Shown here: positions 54,395-64,000 of the stretch, piece by piece
How positions within the stretch are numbered: the first letter of the stretch is position 1
Layout of the letters: the number at the start of each line of letters is the position of its first letter
Assembly (NCBI GenBank): GCA_019925795.1
Contig: CM034311.1
Coordinates: 46,347,374 to 46,411,373 of the forward strand
From: Dendrobium chrysotoxum
Taxonomy: Eukaryota; Streptophyta; Magnoliopsida; Asparagales; Orchidaceae
Reading direction: 5' to 3'
DNA: 64,000 bases
Program-made: the position numbers and the translations under genes
Notes under the pieces: generated by a model
Seen by the model: only the letters and a program-made list of their open reading frames with translations
Databases searched by the model: none
What the model was told of the DNA's origin: nothing

Positions 54395-57100
54395 GCATTT
54401 AGTTTTTTTTATTAAATTAAAATTTTTTTCTCAAATCAACTTAAAAATTAATTTAGAATGCATCATTTTCAAATCAGATTCGAAATTGAACTTTTCACTT
54501 TAAGTTGAGACTAATCTTTTTCAACTTGACTCAACACTATTCATATTTTCCAACTTAATCCTTCCATATTCATTCCATCCATTCTCCTTATTAGTTAATT
54601 TTTTGCATTTCATTATATACGCCTAAACTAATTTTTTTCACGATCTTTTCTTCAATAGCTACTATCCCATTCATCTTTAATTTGATATTTTTCACTTTAT
54701 CTATCATAATCTTACAATCCATCTTAATATTTTTATTTCTGAAACATTAAAAAGTTTTGGTTAGCCAACAATAAACACCCACATAGTATAGTAGATCTAA
54801 TTACGTGATAAGAAAATTAGCCTCTCGCATAATACTTATATAGTCTGTTTTCAAGTGCCTACTTTTAAGTTTTACGTCATCATCTATATTTAATATTAGA
54901 TTTATTGGCAACCTTAAGCCAATGTGACTTACAAACACTGCATTAAGCACCACCCTAAGCACTCACCCAAATGAAGCGAGATACTAAAAATATTTTTCCT
55001 TTTTTCTTTTGAAGAGTGTAAAATGAATTCATCTCAGTAAATAGTTTTAGGAAAAATAATAAATTGTAGAATTTAATTGCACCCCAAGTTCCAAAACTTT
55101 ATTAAATAAACCACCTTAAAGAGGTAAATGACTAAAGTTTGAAACATTCATAACCTCCGACCTTCACTTCTTTCTTATTCCATCTTTTTTGTTATTCATG
55201 CTCTCTTCTTCCTTGCTGAATTTGTAGTCGATTTTACTCTCCCTCTCTGTACTGTTTGTCTTCATTCTGATGATTACTACCCTAAATCTTGAAGTTGTGG
55301 CACCTACGCATGATCTAGCATTTCTCCTGGACTGCTAGTGCAAATTCTTATTCATCAAATGCTTTATTCTCACCCATGTCAATTTTCATCATAAATAGTT
55401 GACTGCTTTGTTGCCTTTGAAGTTTTAACCCTCACCTATCCTGTGAACACATGAGCTCAGCTCACTTTCTATTGCATTAAAGGTAGACGTTTATCTAAGA
55501 AATATCTTAATATGATGCTTACATGGGGGGTGTGCAGGTGCTATTGTATTGCCTCGCCTCACCCTGTGCTTAGGCAAGAACGCCAAACTAAGCTTTAACA
55601 ACGACTTTGATGCCCTAATATCCTAAGAAGGCTTATTTGGAGCCTCTACAAGAAATTATTAAGACTACCTAATAATCTAATTGTCTAATAGTCCTTGTAA
55701 CAATCTAAAATCAACTAAAACATTCATTTACATTTACTCTCTAACACTATTCCTTGTATAATAGATTCAAAATAATTAAACTCATTATAAGTAGATAAAA
55801 CTCCATTTTCAATAATATTGCTTAATTCGCATCAATTTGACATCCACTAAAAATGTGTATCATGTACTCTGTAATTTTTGCAATGAGCCTAATGATGATG
55901 ATAATGATGAATACGTTACTGGGTTAATCACAACAGGACTGTTGCTATGAGTTTATTTGAAGCTTAGGCCCTAAATTGTTGGTTCTAGTTAAATCTTTGT
56001 TGTTGTTTATGTCACAATAAGATTGCCATTGACCTAATTGTACTTTTGATCCCAACGGGAGATGCAATTTTACCCTTCATCTTTTTTCCTTCATTCATTT
56101 TTATATCATACTGTACGCATGTCATAATTGATTTCACAAGGCCTGCCCCAGTTAGAGAAACTATACTCTGCTTTTAATACCACTCCAGTAACTCTACCGA
56201 AGTTATGGAGTGCTAGACTAGACTGTCATTGCCTGAGAGGTAAAATATAACTACCAATTTAAAAAGATTGACAAGTTCAAAAATCAAGAGAACTATTCCA
56301 ATTTATAAATACTACCTTGACTGCAAAAGATATCCTTATTTTCTTTGTAAGCATCACAATTTTCCAAATTGTTGGGATGACGTCTTGATAATTCAAGAGG
56401 ATTTTTAGTGAATTCACTAAGATAGTTACGTATTTCAAACTTCTGAAAAGTGAAAATCAAACACGCTATAACGCACAACTTTATTTTACTTTTGGTAGTA
56501 GTTCTCAGTTCTGAGGTTTTTTGCGAATTTTTATTTGTTAATTATCTCGCTTAGGTTAGAATTGTGCTTTGAAATATAGGGCATCTTAAAATGTATTATT
56601 TACAATGGAGGAAATTAATTGTTGCTTCAAGCTTAGCACTATAAAACCTTCCTCAGACGGTTTGCTTTTCAGTAAATTTGGGATGCTCTTTAGATTATTC
56701 CCTTTCGCACCTTTGTGAGCCGATCTGTGTGTGCACGTGCCACCTCGTATGGCCTGGATGAGAAGCCCTGTCCTTCCATTTATACCGGATAAAAGAACGA
56801 CTTAGAAGCTGAAAACAAAGTGCTTGATCTAGCATGGAAGCACAAACTAAACAGTTTCAACCTCTCAAAGTTCCATCCCAACTACTCGAGCTGAGAACTG
56901 TAACGAGTAGGAACAAATGGAGAAAGACGACGTAAATGTCGGTTTTACTTCGAAACTGAAACTTGAAATCAACAACAGCTAATGGTTTGCTGCTTCACAC
57001 AATAAAAGCATACATTCAGGTTGGTACCACAGTAGGCATCCATATAAATTCAAAAACTAAAATAATAAAAGAAGACGAGCAGCGGCATCACAACTTGAGC
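51872..57100. other. AT-rich gene-poor DNA
   Basis: No gene supported. 53098-53162 (after an AG acceptor-like site) encodes GFLLFYRLSRRLTKIVEKTD and stops, and might be a lone terminal exon, but nothing upstream supports it. A (TA)n microsatellite lies at about 54346-54392. Confidence 0.45.
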
Positions 57101-57164
57101 GGAGCATCAAGTAGCTGTCATATTTCATTAATCAGGAGGAATGGTGTTGTAGGTCTTTCACGGT

Positions 57165-57476
57165 TCATTTCTTAGCGAAAAGGCCTCCAAAGGCGCCGCC
57201 ACTGCCATTAGATTTCTTGCTGCCGGGGACAGAGATGGAGTTGGGGGACTTGCGGCGAGTCGTACCAGTGCCACTGCCGTAGTTTTTCTCATCAACCTTC
57301 TTGAGGATTGGATCCGTCTCAACTAGTTGATCCTCTTTTCGGAGGCCGCCCAGTATCCAATCGAAGAGCCCCTTCTCCTCCGCACTGCCGCCGGTGCTTT
57401 TGGCAGTCGCTGTCGCCTGAAACACCCTTCCGGTCACTGCTGCCGATGCAGCAAAAGCCATGCTTACAGATCCCAT
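57165..57476 (-). CDS. TSP9: Thylakoid soluble phosphoprotein TSP9-like
   Basis: 103-aa intronless ORF. The start chosen is ATG at 57474-57476 (MGSVSMAF); the longer apparent start at 57506 is TTG. Residues 1 to about 27 are Ala/Ser/Thr/Val-rich, fitting a chloroplast transit peptide. The conserved core is SAEEKGLFDWILGGLRKEDQ (31-50) followed by LVETDPILKKVDEK (51-64), then a basic Ser/Thr-rich segment with candidate phosphorylation sites, closing with GGAFGGLFAKK. This is the TSP9 pattern: a small plant-specific thylakoid protein, phosphorylated in the light, that associates with photosystem II and light-harvesting complexes (family knowledge). An I-box-like GATAAGG lies upstream on the minus strand near 57682, fitting light control. 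Length agrees with the family. Confidence 0.88.
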   Translation of the reverse strand: MGSVSMAFAASAAVTGRVFQATATAKSTGGSAEEKGLFDWILGGLRKEDQLVETDPILKKVDEKNYGSGTGTTRRKSPNSISVPGSKKSNGSGGAFGGLFAKK

Positions 57477-57752
57477 TGAACTTGTTGCTGCGTTCTCCTC
57501 GGCCAAGAGAGTCGTTGAGTTTCTTGAACCTCTTCCCTTCCATTGGTTTTTATGGAATCTCAGCGATCAAGTTGCGCGCCGGATGGATGCACCTTTTGTG
57601 GGTGATCAGACGGTTCTGAGTGTGCTTACGTTGGACCTTTTGGGGGGGAAGAGTATTGGCGGCACGAGCCGTCCACAAGTGCCTTATCTCATTAAATCCT
57701 TGAATTCCTGGCTGTGAAAGTTTATGATTGGTAGCAGTACCGCCTATAACTG

Positions 57753-57756
<4 letters not shown>

Positions 57757-57801
<45 letters not shown>
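57757..57801. repeat. (TA)n microsatellite upstream of TSP9-like gene
   Basis: About 45 bases of alternating TA, roughly 280 bp upstream of the TSP9-like ATG. Confidence 0.9.
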
Positions 57802-57803
<2 letters not shown>

Positions 57804-57845
57804 GAAACTCTTCGGTGGGAGCCTACGTGTTAATATCGGGCAAAA

Positions 57846-58673
57846 TTACAAAGTCCTTAAAGATGTCTCAAGCTTGCTACCGCTCAAACAAGCTACAAAA
57901 TTCAAATAAAACAAAAAACATAAGAGCTCAAGACCCCTACTAAACAAAATTACAGATAAACCTATGAACATTCTACGGTGCACAAACACGAGCACCCAAA
58001 AAAGAGAGAAGTAACAAAAAACGGTAAGCAGCAGCAAAATCTCCTCCAGCAAAAACCACTTATCCCGCACGAGCTTAGTAGAAGTACCTCCAAAAATAGA
58101 ATTATGCAAGAAGAGATAATTCCTGTGACAATAGTAACAGACAACAAATAGGAGAGTAAACCTCGCACAACATTTACCAAAACAATTATAACTATAATAG
58201 TAAGCCCAAAACCAGGGTTTAAACAACCAAACATTAAGTCTGAAACCACCCCAATGATAATAAAGATGAATAATGCTCAGAATACTCATAGAGAAGGTGG
58301 TAATACACAAACAAATCAAACAACACTCTAACCCCTCCACAATAACCTTCCGAGCAGAATCCAGCCCCAACCCCTCCACAATGACCTCCTGAGAAGAACC
58401 GAGCCCCCCAGCAACCCACAAGAGAAGCCAAAAAAAGGATCGGAGAGCATCCAGGAGGCAATAGCAGAAACAGGCCAAGCCACCAGCACGACAAAGAAAA
58501 ACACCCCACAAAATGCTCCATGGAACAATACGAAACAAAACAAACGAAGCAAAGAAACCGAGACCCAAGGCATAACCAACAAAGGAATTAATGAATAACA
58601 TAAGGAACATTATGCATCTCCAAATTAAGAAGGCCTCTAATGCGACTAGTGTTAATATTAGTATTATTATCAA
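57846..58673 (-). other. 828-bp stop-free frame, hydrophobic translation, unassigned
   Basis: The minus-strand frame is open for 275 codons but its nominal start is TTG. The translation is Leu/Phe/Cys-rich and membrane-like throughout, and long overlapping frames exist in the other minus frames. The plus strand is A/C-rich, which depletes stops on the minus strand, so composition alone may explain it. It is flanked on the left by (TA)n. No motif recognised; a LINE 3' tail is one possibility without evidence of RT. Confidence 0.25.
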
Positions 58674-58699
58674 TAATGATAAATAGTGTTAATGATAGC

Positions 58700-59640
58700 A
58701 AACAGTATTAGTATCAGAATCATATATCTATTTTCTCAGAAGTGACATGTGAAATACATTGTGTATGTCAGCCATATGATCTGGCAACTGTAACTTGTAG
58801 GCAGACTTTTCAATCCTTTATGACTTCAAATGGTCCAACTTATCATGGGCTCAACTTTCTTTTCTTGTCAAATCTGTTGATGCTTTCATCAACTTGATTT
58901 TTACATATACAAAATCTCTAACCAGAATTTTTATAGCTCGATGCAGAGTATAAAAATATTATTTATATCTTTCTTGTACATCTTTTAATCTCTTTTATCA
59001 AAAGGATCTTTTCAGTGCATCATCAACTAAATTTGGCCTAATCAAATTCTTTTTGCCCACCTCTGTCTAGGATAAAGGGGTCTTATATTTTCTACCATAC
59101 AGGGCTTCATAAGGGGCTATACCTATGCTTGACTTAAAGTAGTTGTTGTAAGCAAATTTGATTAGAGGAATATGATCCTCTCAATTGTCACCAAAGTCCA
59201 AGACAGATAATCAAAGAAGATCTTTCAATACTTGGATAAATCTTTCAAACTGTTTGTTAGTCTGTGGATGAAAAGCTGTACTGAAATATAATTTCGTACT
59301 CAAACTCTACTGAGTACTTCTCCAAAGCATGAAAGTAAATCTATCATCTCTTCAGAAACAATCACCTTCGGTATCCCATGCAATTGAATAATCTTACGAA
59401 TATATACATGTGCCAATCTATCCATAGGATCAGACTGTCGGATAGGAATAAAATGAGCAGATTTTGTAAAACGATCCATTATAACCCAAATGGCATCATG
59501 CCTCTGTCTCGACTTGGGAAAACCCATAGCAAAATTCATCGTTAACTCTTCTCACTTGCACTCTGAAATAGGCAACGGCTGTAGAAAATCTCCTAGTCGC
59601 TAATGTTCTATTTTCACTAATTGACAAACTTCATATTATG
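58700..59640 (-). pseudogene. Ty3/gypsy chromovirus-type integrase remnant
   Basis: Minus-strand pieces in order: GFPKSRQRHDAIWVIMDRFT, KSAHFIPIRQSDPMDRLAHV, YIRKIIQLHGIPKVIVSEEM (59300-59539), then after a gap ALYGRKYKTPLS-like and SPRYIGPFEV-like motifs toward 58800. The RxDAIWVIxDRxTKSAHF motif is typical of Del/Tekay-type integrases. The second catalytic Asp block is damaged (SEEM where SDRD is usual) and stops are frequent. Confidence 0.85.
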
Positions 59641-60502
59641 AAAAAAAATCTATCACTTCTTTAATTTAGGCCATCAAAATCTACTTTTCATATATATTTT
59701 ACTGTTTCAGAGATGAATAGTATAACCTGAATAATGAGCCATCATAGAATAATCATCATTGATTCAGATAATGTTTTAGTTAATAAGATGCAGAGTGACT
59801 TATTTAAGGTAATTGATATAATTGCAGTTTTATTAGATTATTTATTTATGAATAAATTAGGAGGACAATTATTCTTTTTATCAAACATTAAGAAAATTAA
59901 AAAAATAATTATGCAAATTAAGTAGGTATTGATTAATAGTTTAAATGTTAGATTAGACCAATTTATTAGGAAATTAAGTACTGATTAATAATTCTATATA
60001 ATTATGTATTTCAATAATTCTTTTATGCAACTCAACAGTATTACATATAGACGATAATTCAACATTACTCATTTTAAATATTTCATTAATGATGAGAAAT
60101 AAGTCAATTATTCTGGCCCTCCTTAGTTCAAGTTCTAAAAGAAATCTTACAGCAGAGATATTTTCATGGTGGAAAAAATTGAATTAAAAATTGTTTTATA
60201 TAATTTAGAGAAAGATGGAAAAACAAAAAATATAAATACAATAGAAAATTGGAAGATCATAGGCATTGAAAATTTCTGCTAAAAGTTACATATATTTTTT
60301 ATTTCTATTTATGCTTTTATTTTACATTTGTCGTTTTCCTCCATCGCACAAATTGTCATATTAATTTCTTAAAAGTTTTATATATAGCTAAATTTGTGTT
60401 CACTGTTCACATATTAAGTCTATGGCACTATGAAGACATTGCCTAGTAAAAATGTTATAAGAAAATCTCCTTGAAATTCATTGCTTTAACATCCTCACTG
60501 CT
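59641..60502. other. AT-rich intergenic DNA, no gene seen
   Basis: No recognisable coding or repeat family. It separates the gypsy remnant from the 3' side of the WOX5-like gene. Confidence 0.5.
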
Positions 60503-60514
60503 GCTCTCTCTCTC

Positions 60515-60545
<31 letters not shown>

Positions 60546-60546
60546 C
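60503..60546. repeat. (CT)n microsatellite
   Basis: CT run with one CCC interruption, about 115 bp beyond the WOX5-like stop codon. Confidence 0.9.
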
Positions 60547-60660
60547 ATACACACGTACTCGAACAAACACGATGGAGTAACTATCAGTCTAGCTAGCTAG
60601 CTGCTCTGGACGGATAATAGGAAGCCATTAGCTAGTATTATACGTATTATTGAAGTGAAA

Positions 60661-61346
60661 TTAGAAGAAGCCCAAGGTGAGGTCCAATGGCGGCTCTATT
60701 ACAGCATCGAATAAGTTCAGCTCTCCTACCATGTTATTTCTCAGAGGAGAGTTCCTGACCAACTTGTACTGATCCGCTTCCACAACGTCGTAATCATAGT
60801 TAGAAGTCAAGGGAAACAACTCAAGCGTCTTCTTCTTTCCTCTCTTCATCTCCTCCGCTTCGTTCCAAATACCTGCATGCTCACGCAGCACATTCGCGTT
60901 TGTAAACAGTTAATTAATTATATATATTCCCTGCATAAAATTATAAGTAGATAGAGTATGTCTCGAAGACACTTCACATCTTTTGTATGATATGATGATA
61001 GACCTGGCAGCTTAGTTATTGGGAACTCCCTGCGGTCCGAGTGATCTAAAACGAAAAGATCTGTATGCACTGGTGACGTCGGAGCTGGTGGAGGGCGGCG
61101 GCGCTTCTTGTTATGGTGGTGGTGTCGTTCACGGGCCTTGTGGTTTTGGAACCAATAGAAGACGTTCTTGTTCTCAATCTTGCCGAAGGAACTGAGGTGG
61201 GAGGAGATCTTCTGAATTTGCTCAGTGCTTGGTGTTCGCAGCCCCGCGCTAAAGAGATCCGTCAGCACCTTCACTTGCTCAGCCGTCGGATTCCACCTTC
61301 CGCACTTAGCTCCCACTCTGCTGCTGCACAGCCCGGCCTCCTCCAT
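60661..61346 (-). CDS. WOX5: WUSCHEL-related homeobox protein, WOX5/WOX7-like (two exons)
   Basis: CDS joins 61346-61004 and 60872-60661, giving 184 aa; WOX5 proteins are about this length. Exon 1 starts with ATG at 61344-61346. The donor GT is at 61003-61002 and the acceptor AG at 60874-60873; they join in frame within a Gly codon (KLP-G-IWNEAEE). Residues 15-79 form the WOX homeodomain: CGRWNPTAEQVKVLTDLF, TPSTEQIQKI, then NVFYWFQNHKARER in helix 3. The WUS box TLELFPLT is at 130-137 and an EAR-type repression motif LDLTL at 177-181, so it belongs to the WUS clade of transcriptional repressors. WOX5 maintains the root stem-cell niche (family knowledge). A His4 and Lys/Arg-rich run follows the homeodomain. 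The exact paralogue (WOX5 against WOX7) is inferred from length and motifs only. Confidence 0.85.
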
Positions 61347-62967
61347 CTGATCCCTGGCACCACTCCCCTGCTTAAATATAATTATATATCTCTAGCTCAA
61401 AGTTTGCAAAACAGCCTAACTTGTTTCTCTTCCTTGTGAAGTTCTATTTCTGTTCTAGCTTCTCTTCTATTTCGTCTTCTCTTTTGGAAATCCGTACAAA
61501 CTATGTTCTAGGAGGTGGCTAGCTTCTGAGCAGATGAGGTCTGATGAAGCTTTTTGTTCCTGACCATTTATGCATTTCTGCTCAACAGATTGCTAGGATA
61601 TTTGATTGAGTATTGATGCGGTTTATATATATATATATATATATACTAGTGCTTTTTACTTTTTAGTGAGACTTGGTGGGGGGGTATTGCAATTCATGAT
61701 AATAGCTAGTAGTAGTGTAAGTGGAGACAAGCGCGAAAGCTGCCACTGTTGAAAACGTTTGGTACTCCGAGGGCAGACATCCTTGTTTTCTTTATTCTGG
61801 TCTTGCATATAAGATTGTCGTGTTTAATCGAGCCCTTGTCTTATTATGCGTCTCATTGCAAACGCTATCTTTATTATAATCAATTCCAAGCGATATTACT
61901 TTTAATTACAAGTTTCAATTCCTGGCGTTTCCTGCTTAATTAATTGGCCTCATTTGAGCACCCGGGATTGGTCGTAGCGTTGACTATACATTTTGATTGT
62001 CCGGATGTCGTATGTCCCTAAAAAAATATTTTTTGACCGATTTTTTCTTATCAATGACAGATTAAGGTATTCTTGTAAAACTTATATTGATGTGTTGTAA
62101 ACTTTAGGGGAATGAGCTTTTAGATTAATATTAAAATTAATGATGTAAATAATATATTGAATTGTATTAATTTTATTGTAAATTTAAGAATTTAGAAGTC
62201 AATCTTAATGTGTTTTACATCAGAATGTTCTGACATAATTTTTTTTTATTAAAATTACTATGAATTTCTTTATGTTGTGAAGGCCTTCTGTCAATAGCAA
62301 TTTTCATAGCTATTTCAAATTTGTTAGATAAAAATTTAAAATTAATGTATTTTTATTTGATAATAAATAGCAACAATTAAAACTACTTCTAGCATTTAAT
62401 AATTAAAGTCCTTATTTTTAAACTACAGTCATTCAAATAAATAAAACAGGAAGGAAACTTTAAATAATTGGGTTAGTTTAATATATTTATTCATAATGAT
62501 CAAATCAAAATTCTAACTTATCATTGATAGCAACTAAAAATTTGACAATTAAAAATTGACTTTACATGAAAAATATATCTCCATCCATAAAAGATTAATC
62601 AGCATTCAAAATTTCCTTAAAATGTATGGGAGATGTTCTAGCTTATGGAAGTGACAAACTAAGGCAAGCATGAGGAGAACATTTGGTGATGATTGAATGG
62701 ATGGCGAAGGAAGTGAGAGAGATCTTATAGCTAGGACATGCAAAACATGTGATTTTGGGATGTGAAGGGGGCTTTTGGGAGTTATCATTTAGAATAGAGA
62801 GCTTGCAATAGTTTAAATCGTTGCTATACTATGGCAAATAGCTATAGTTTTATTCACTGAGAGTTTCTTACAATGGTTTTAGTCGCTTCTAAGTATATAG
62901 ATGCTTTTACAATTATAGAAGGTCTAACTCAGCTTCAACAAGCATTGATTAATCTATTTTAGACTTG
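61347..62967. other. WOX5-like upstream region and AT-rich DNA
   Basis: Probable promoter region of the WOX5-like gene. It includes a TATA-rich stretch at about 61374-61393 (too close to the ATG to be sure) and a (TA)n microsatellite at about 61625-61646. At 62260-62960 recurring TAGCAA/TTGCTA words and CACTGAGAGTTTCTTA (62857) resemble the end region of a worn CACTA-type element. No gene seen. Confidence 0.4.
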
Positions 62968-63425
62968 TTGTGGGCTAGAATATACGCGACGATAGAGTTA
63001 GAAGTTTTCGTCTTAGCGTTGTATAGATATCCAGCACACAAACAAGGAATTTAGAAATACAAGATTTTTTACGTGGAAAACCTTAGAAAAGGGAAAAATC
63101 ATGGGGCCACACCTAGTTGAAATGATTCCACTATTGTTTGAATAAATTAAAAATGACTGATCCGTCCTATTGAGGACAATCAGATTGCAACAATCAATTG
63201 TCGGGTTAAAATCTAGTGATGAGAGGAGATCGGATGGAAATCTGGTGACGTTTGGTGGTCGGGCGAAAATCCCACATCAGTTGTCAGCCGGGCAGAAGTC
63301 CAGCGTCAGTCAATGGCCAGGCGAAAGTCCGGTGTCATTCGGTGACTCGACGGAAGTCTGGCGTGACATTGATCTGAAGTCTGGTGTCACTCTGTGATCG
63401 GGTAGAAGTTCGACATCAGTTGCCT
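62968..63425 (-). repeat. Family A LTR fragment (copy 3, inverted)
   Basis: Reverse complement of the 3' part of the LTR at 28494-29482. It starts TGTTGTGGGCTAGAATATACG, includes the TTTTTTACGTGGAAAACC and GGGGCCAC blocks, then a diverged GAAGTCCGGTGTCA short tandem repeat. It lacks the TATA-box part, so it is truncated. Confidence 0.75.
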
Positions 63426-64000
63426 CCATTTTTGAACGTCGAAGTTATAGAAGATCGAAAATATGCATTATAACCTTTGAGGAAATTTTTATGCGATTTG
63501 AAACTCAAAAAAAATTTGATCTTGGGCATAGAGGTCCCGATTGACTTTAAAAGTATCAAAATTGAGTCCGAAACGTTGAAAAACTGTCCCGGGGACCCCA
63601 AAAACATCCAATTTGGATTGTCCGGGCCAAAAATCGGGCTCAGACACGCATGGGCGGTCAAACTAGCCGGCCGCAGGCTTCTGCCGCCAAAGCCGACCCT
63701 TACTGAAGTGCGAACAAAGAGGCAGGCCCCTTGGGCGCGGTTCTGTGTAGCCAATTATAACCGGCTACTTTAAACAATTTTTTTTTGTAAGGCCCGTCAT
63801 TTTTTTCATTCTTGGCGAGCGGCAGCTATAGTGCTGCCCGCCTCTTTTTTTTTAAACAGAAAACTTTTATTATTATTATTTTAAGAATTTCAAAATTTTC
63901 ATAAATGGGCCCAAAAAATTCTGAAAATTTCTAAAAAATTTTCAACATATATGGAGGCAAAATTTTCCCCATTTTTGAACCATTTTCGCCCCTTTTTCAT
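63426..64000. other. Unidentified repeat-like sequence
   Basis: Moderately GC-rich stretch with a GGCAGC and GCTGCC hairpin (about 63820-63840) and purine/pyrimidine runs. Overlapping frames on both strands have no recognisable domain. It probably belongs to another retrotransposon continuing beyond the window. Confidence 0.35.

Noticed and set aside
57477..57506. N-terminal extension of the TSP9-like protein (start at 57506)
   Set aside because: The codon is TTG; the first in-frame ATG (57474-57476) gives a family-typical start and length.
62840..62960. CACTA terminus at CACTGAGAGTTTC
   Set aside because: Only loosely similar to a CACTA end, no partner and no transposase; kept as a remark in the region entry.
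1..64000. tRNA or rRNA genes
   Set aside because: None recognised; the tRNA-like matches found are short retrotransposon primer-binding sites only.

Overview
The window is nuclear DNA from a flowering plant with a transposon-rich genome. Evidence for this is two plant-specific genes, a WUSCHEL-related homeobox gene with a spliceable intron and a TSP9-type thylakoid phosphoprotein, plus a third small plant-type gene. These sit among nested Ty3/gypsy, Ty1/copia, CACTA and hAT transposons, and most of the window is transposon sequence. The species cannot be named from the sequence. Several apparent ORF starts here are TTG or GTG, so starts were re-chosen as ATG wherever a nuclear gene was called.

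Bases 1-26343 are one giant minus-strand Ty3/gypsy retrotransposon of the Tat/Ogre type. Its left (3') LTR is cut by the window edge (1-5616). The right (5') LTR is complete at about 8.1 kb (18215-26343). The internal region is 12.6 kb, so the intact element would be about 29 kb. In element order the interior has a primer-binding site, a 2-kb leader with a repeated hairpin-bearing unit, an upstream ORF, gag, a protease/RT/RNase H/second RNase H/integrase polyprotein, a 1.7-kb 3' untranslated region with two structured repeat arrays, a polypurine tract and the 3' LTR. The whole coding block from 16184 to 7383 is one reading frame interrupted only by three stop codons, and the first catalytic Asp of RT is replaced by Val. 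The two LTRs are nevertheless almost identical, so a recent, possibly trans-mobilised insertion is likely. The standout observation is a 49-bp tandem array (6607-7085) whose hairpin stems differ between copies yet remain fully complementary around a constant loop. A second, looser set of co-varying hairpins lies in the leader.

From 26344 to 29895 there is a decayed Ty1/copia pol, into which the giant element inserted, followed by an unrelated LTR/PBS/truncated-LTR remnant. The same LTR family recurs at 33178-34222 and, inverted, at 62968-63425. A small josephin-like-type gene lies at 31668-32084. A decayed CACTA (En/Spm) transposon has one terminus near 32908 and transposase remnants at 36016-40994 on the minus strand.

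From 45.8 to 51.9 kb there is a nest: a 38-bp G-rich tandem array, chromovirus fragments (integrase plus chromodomain) with about 410-bp direct repeats, an old hAT transposase gene, and inside it a second hAT-like element (49267-51461). That inner element has matching terminal inverted repeats, an exact 8-bp target duplication and a GGTACC-based minisatellite.

From 52 to 64 kb is AT-rich gene-poor DNA carrying the TSP9-like gene (57165-57476, minus), a gypsy integrase remnant (58700-59640) and the WOX5-like gene (60661-61346, minus, two exons). The genes do not form a pathway together; they are isolated genes among repeats.
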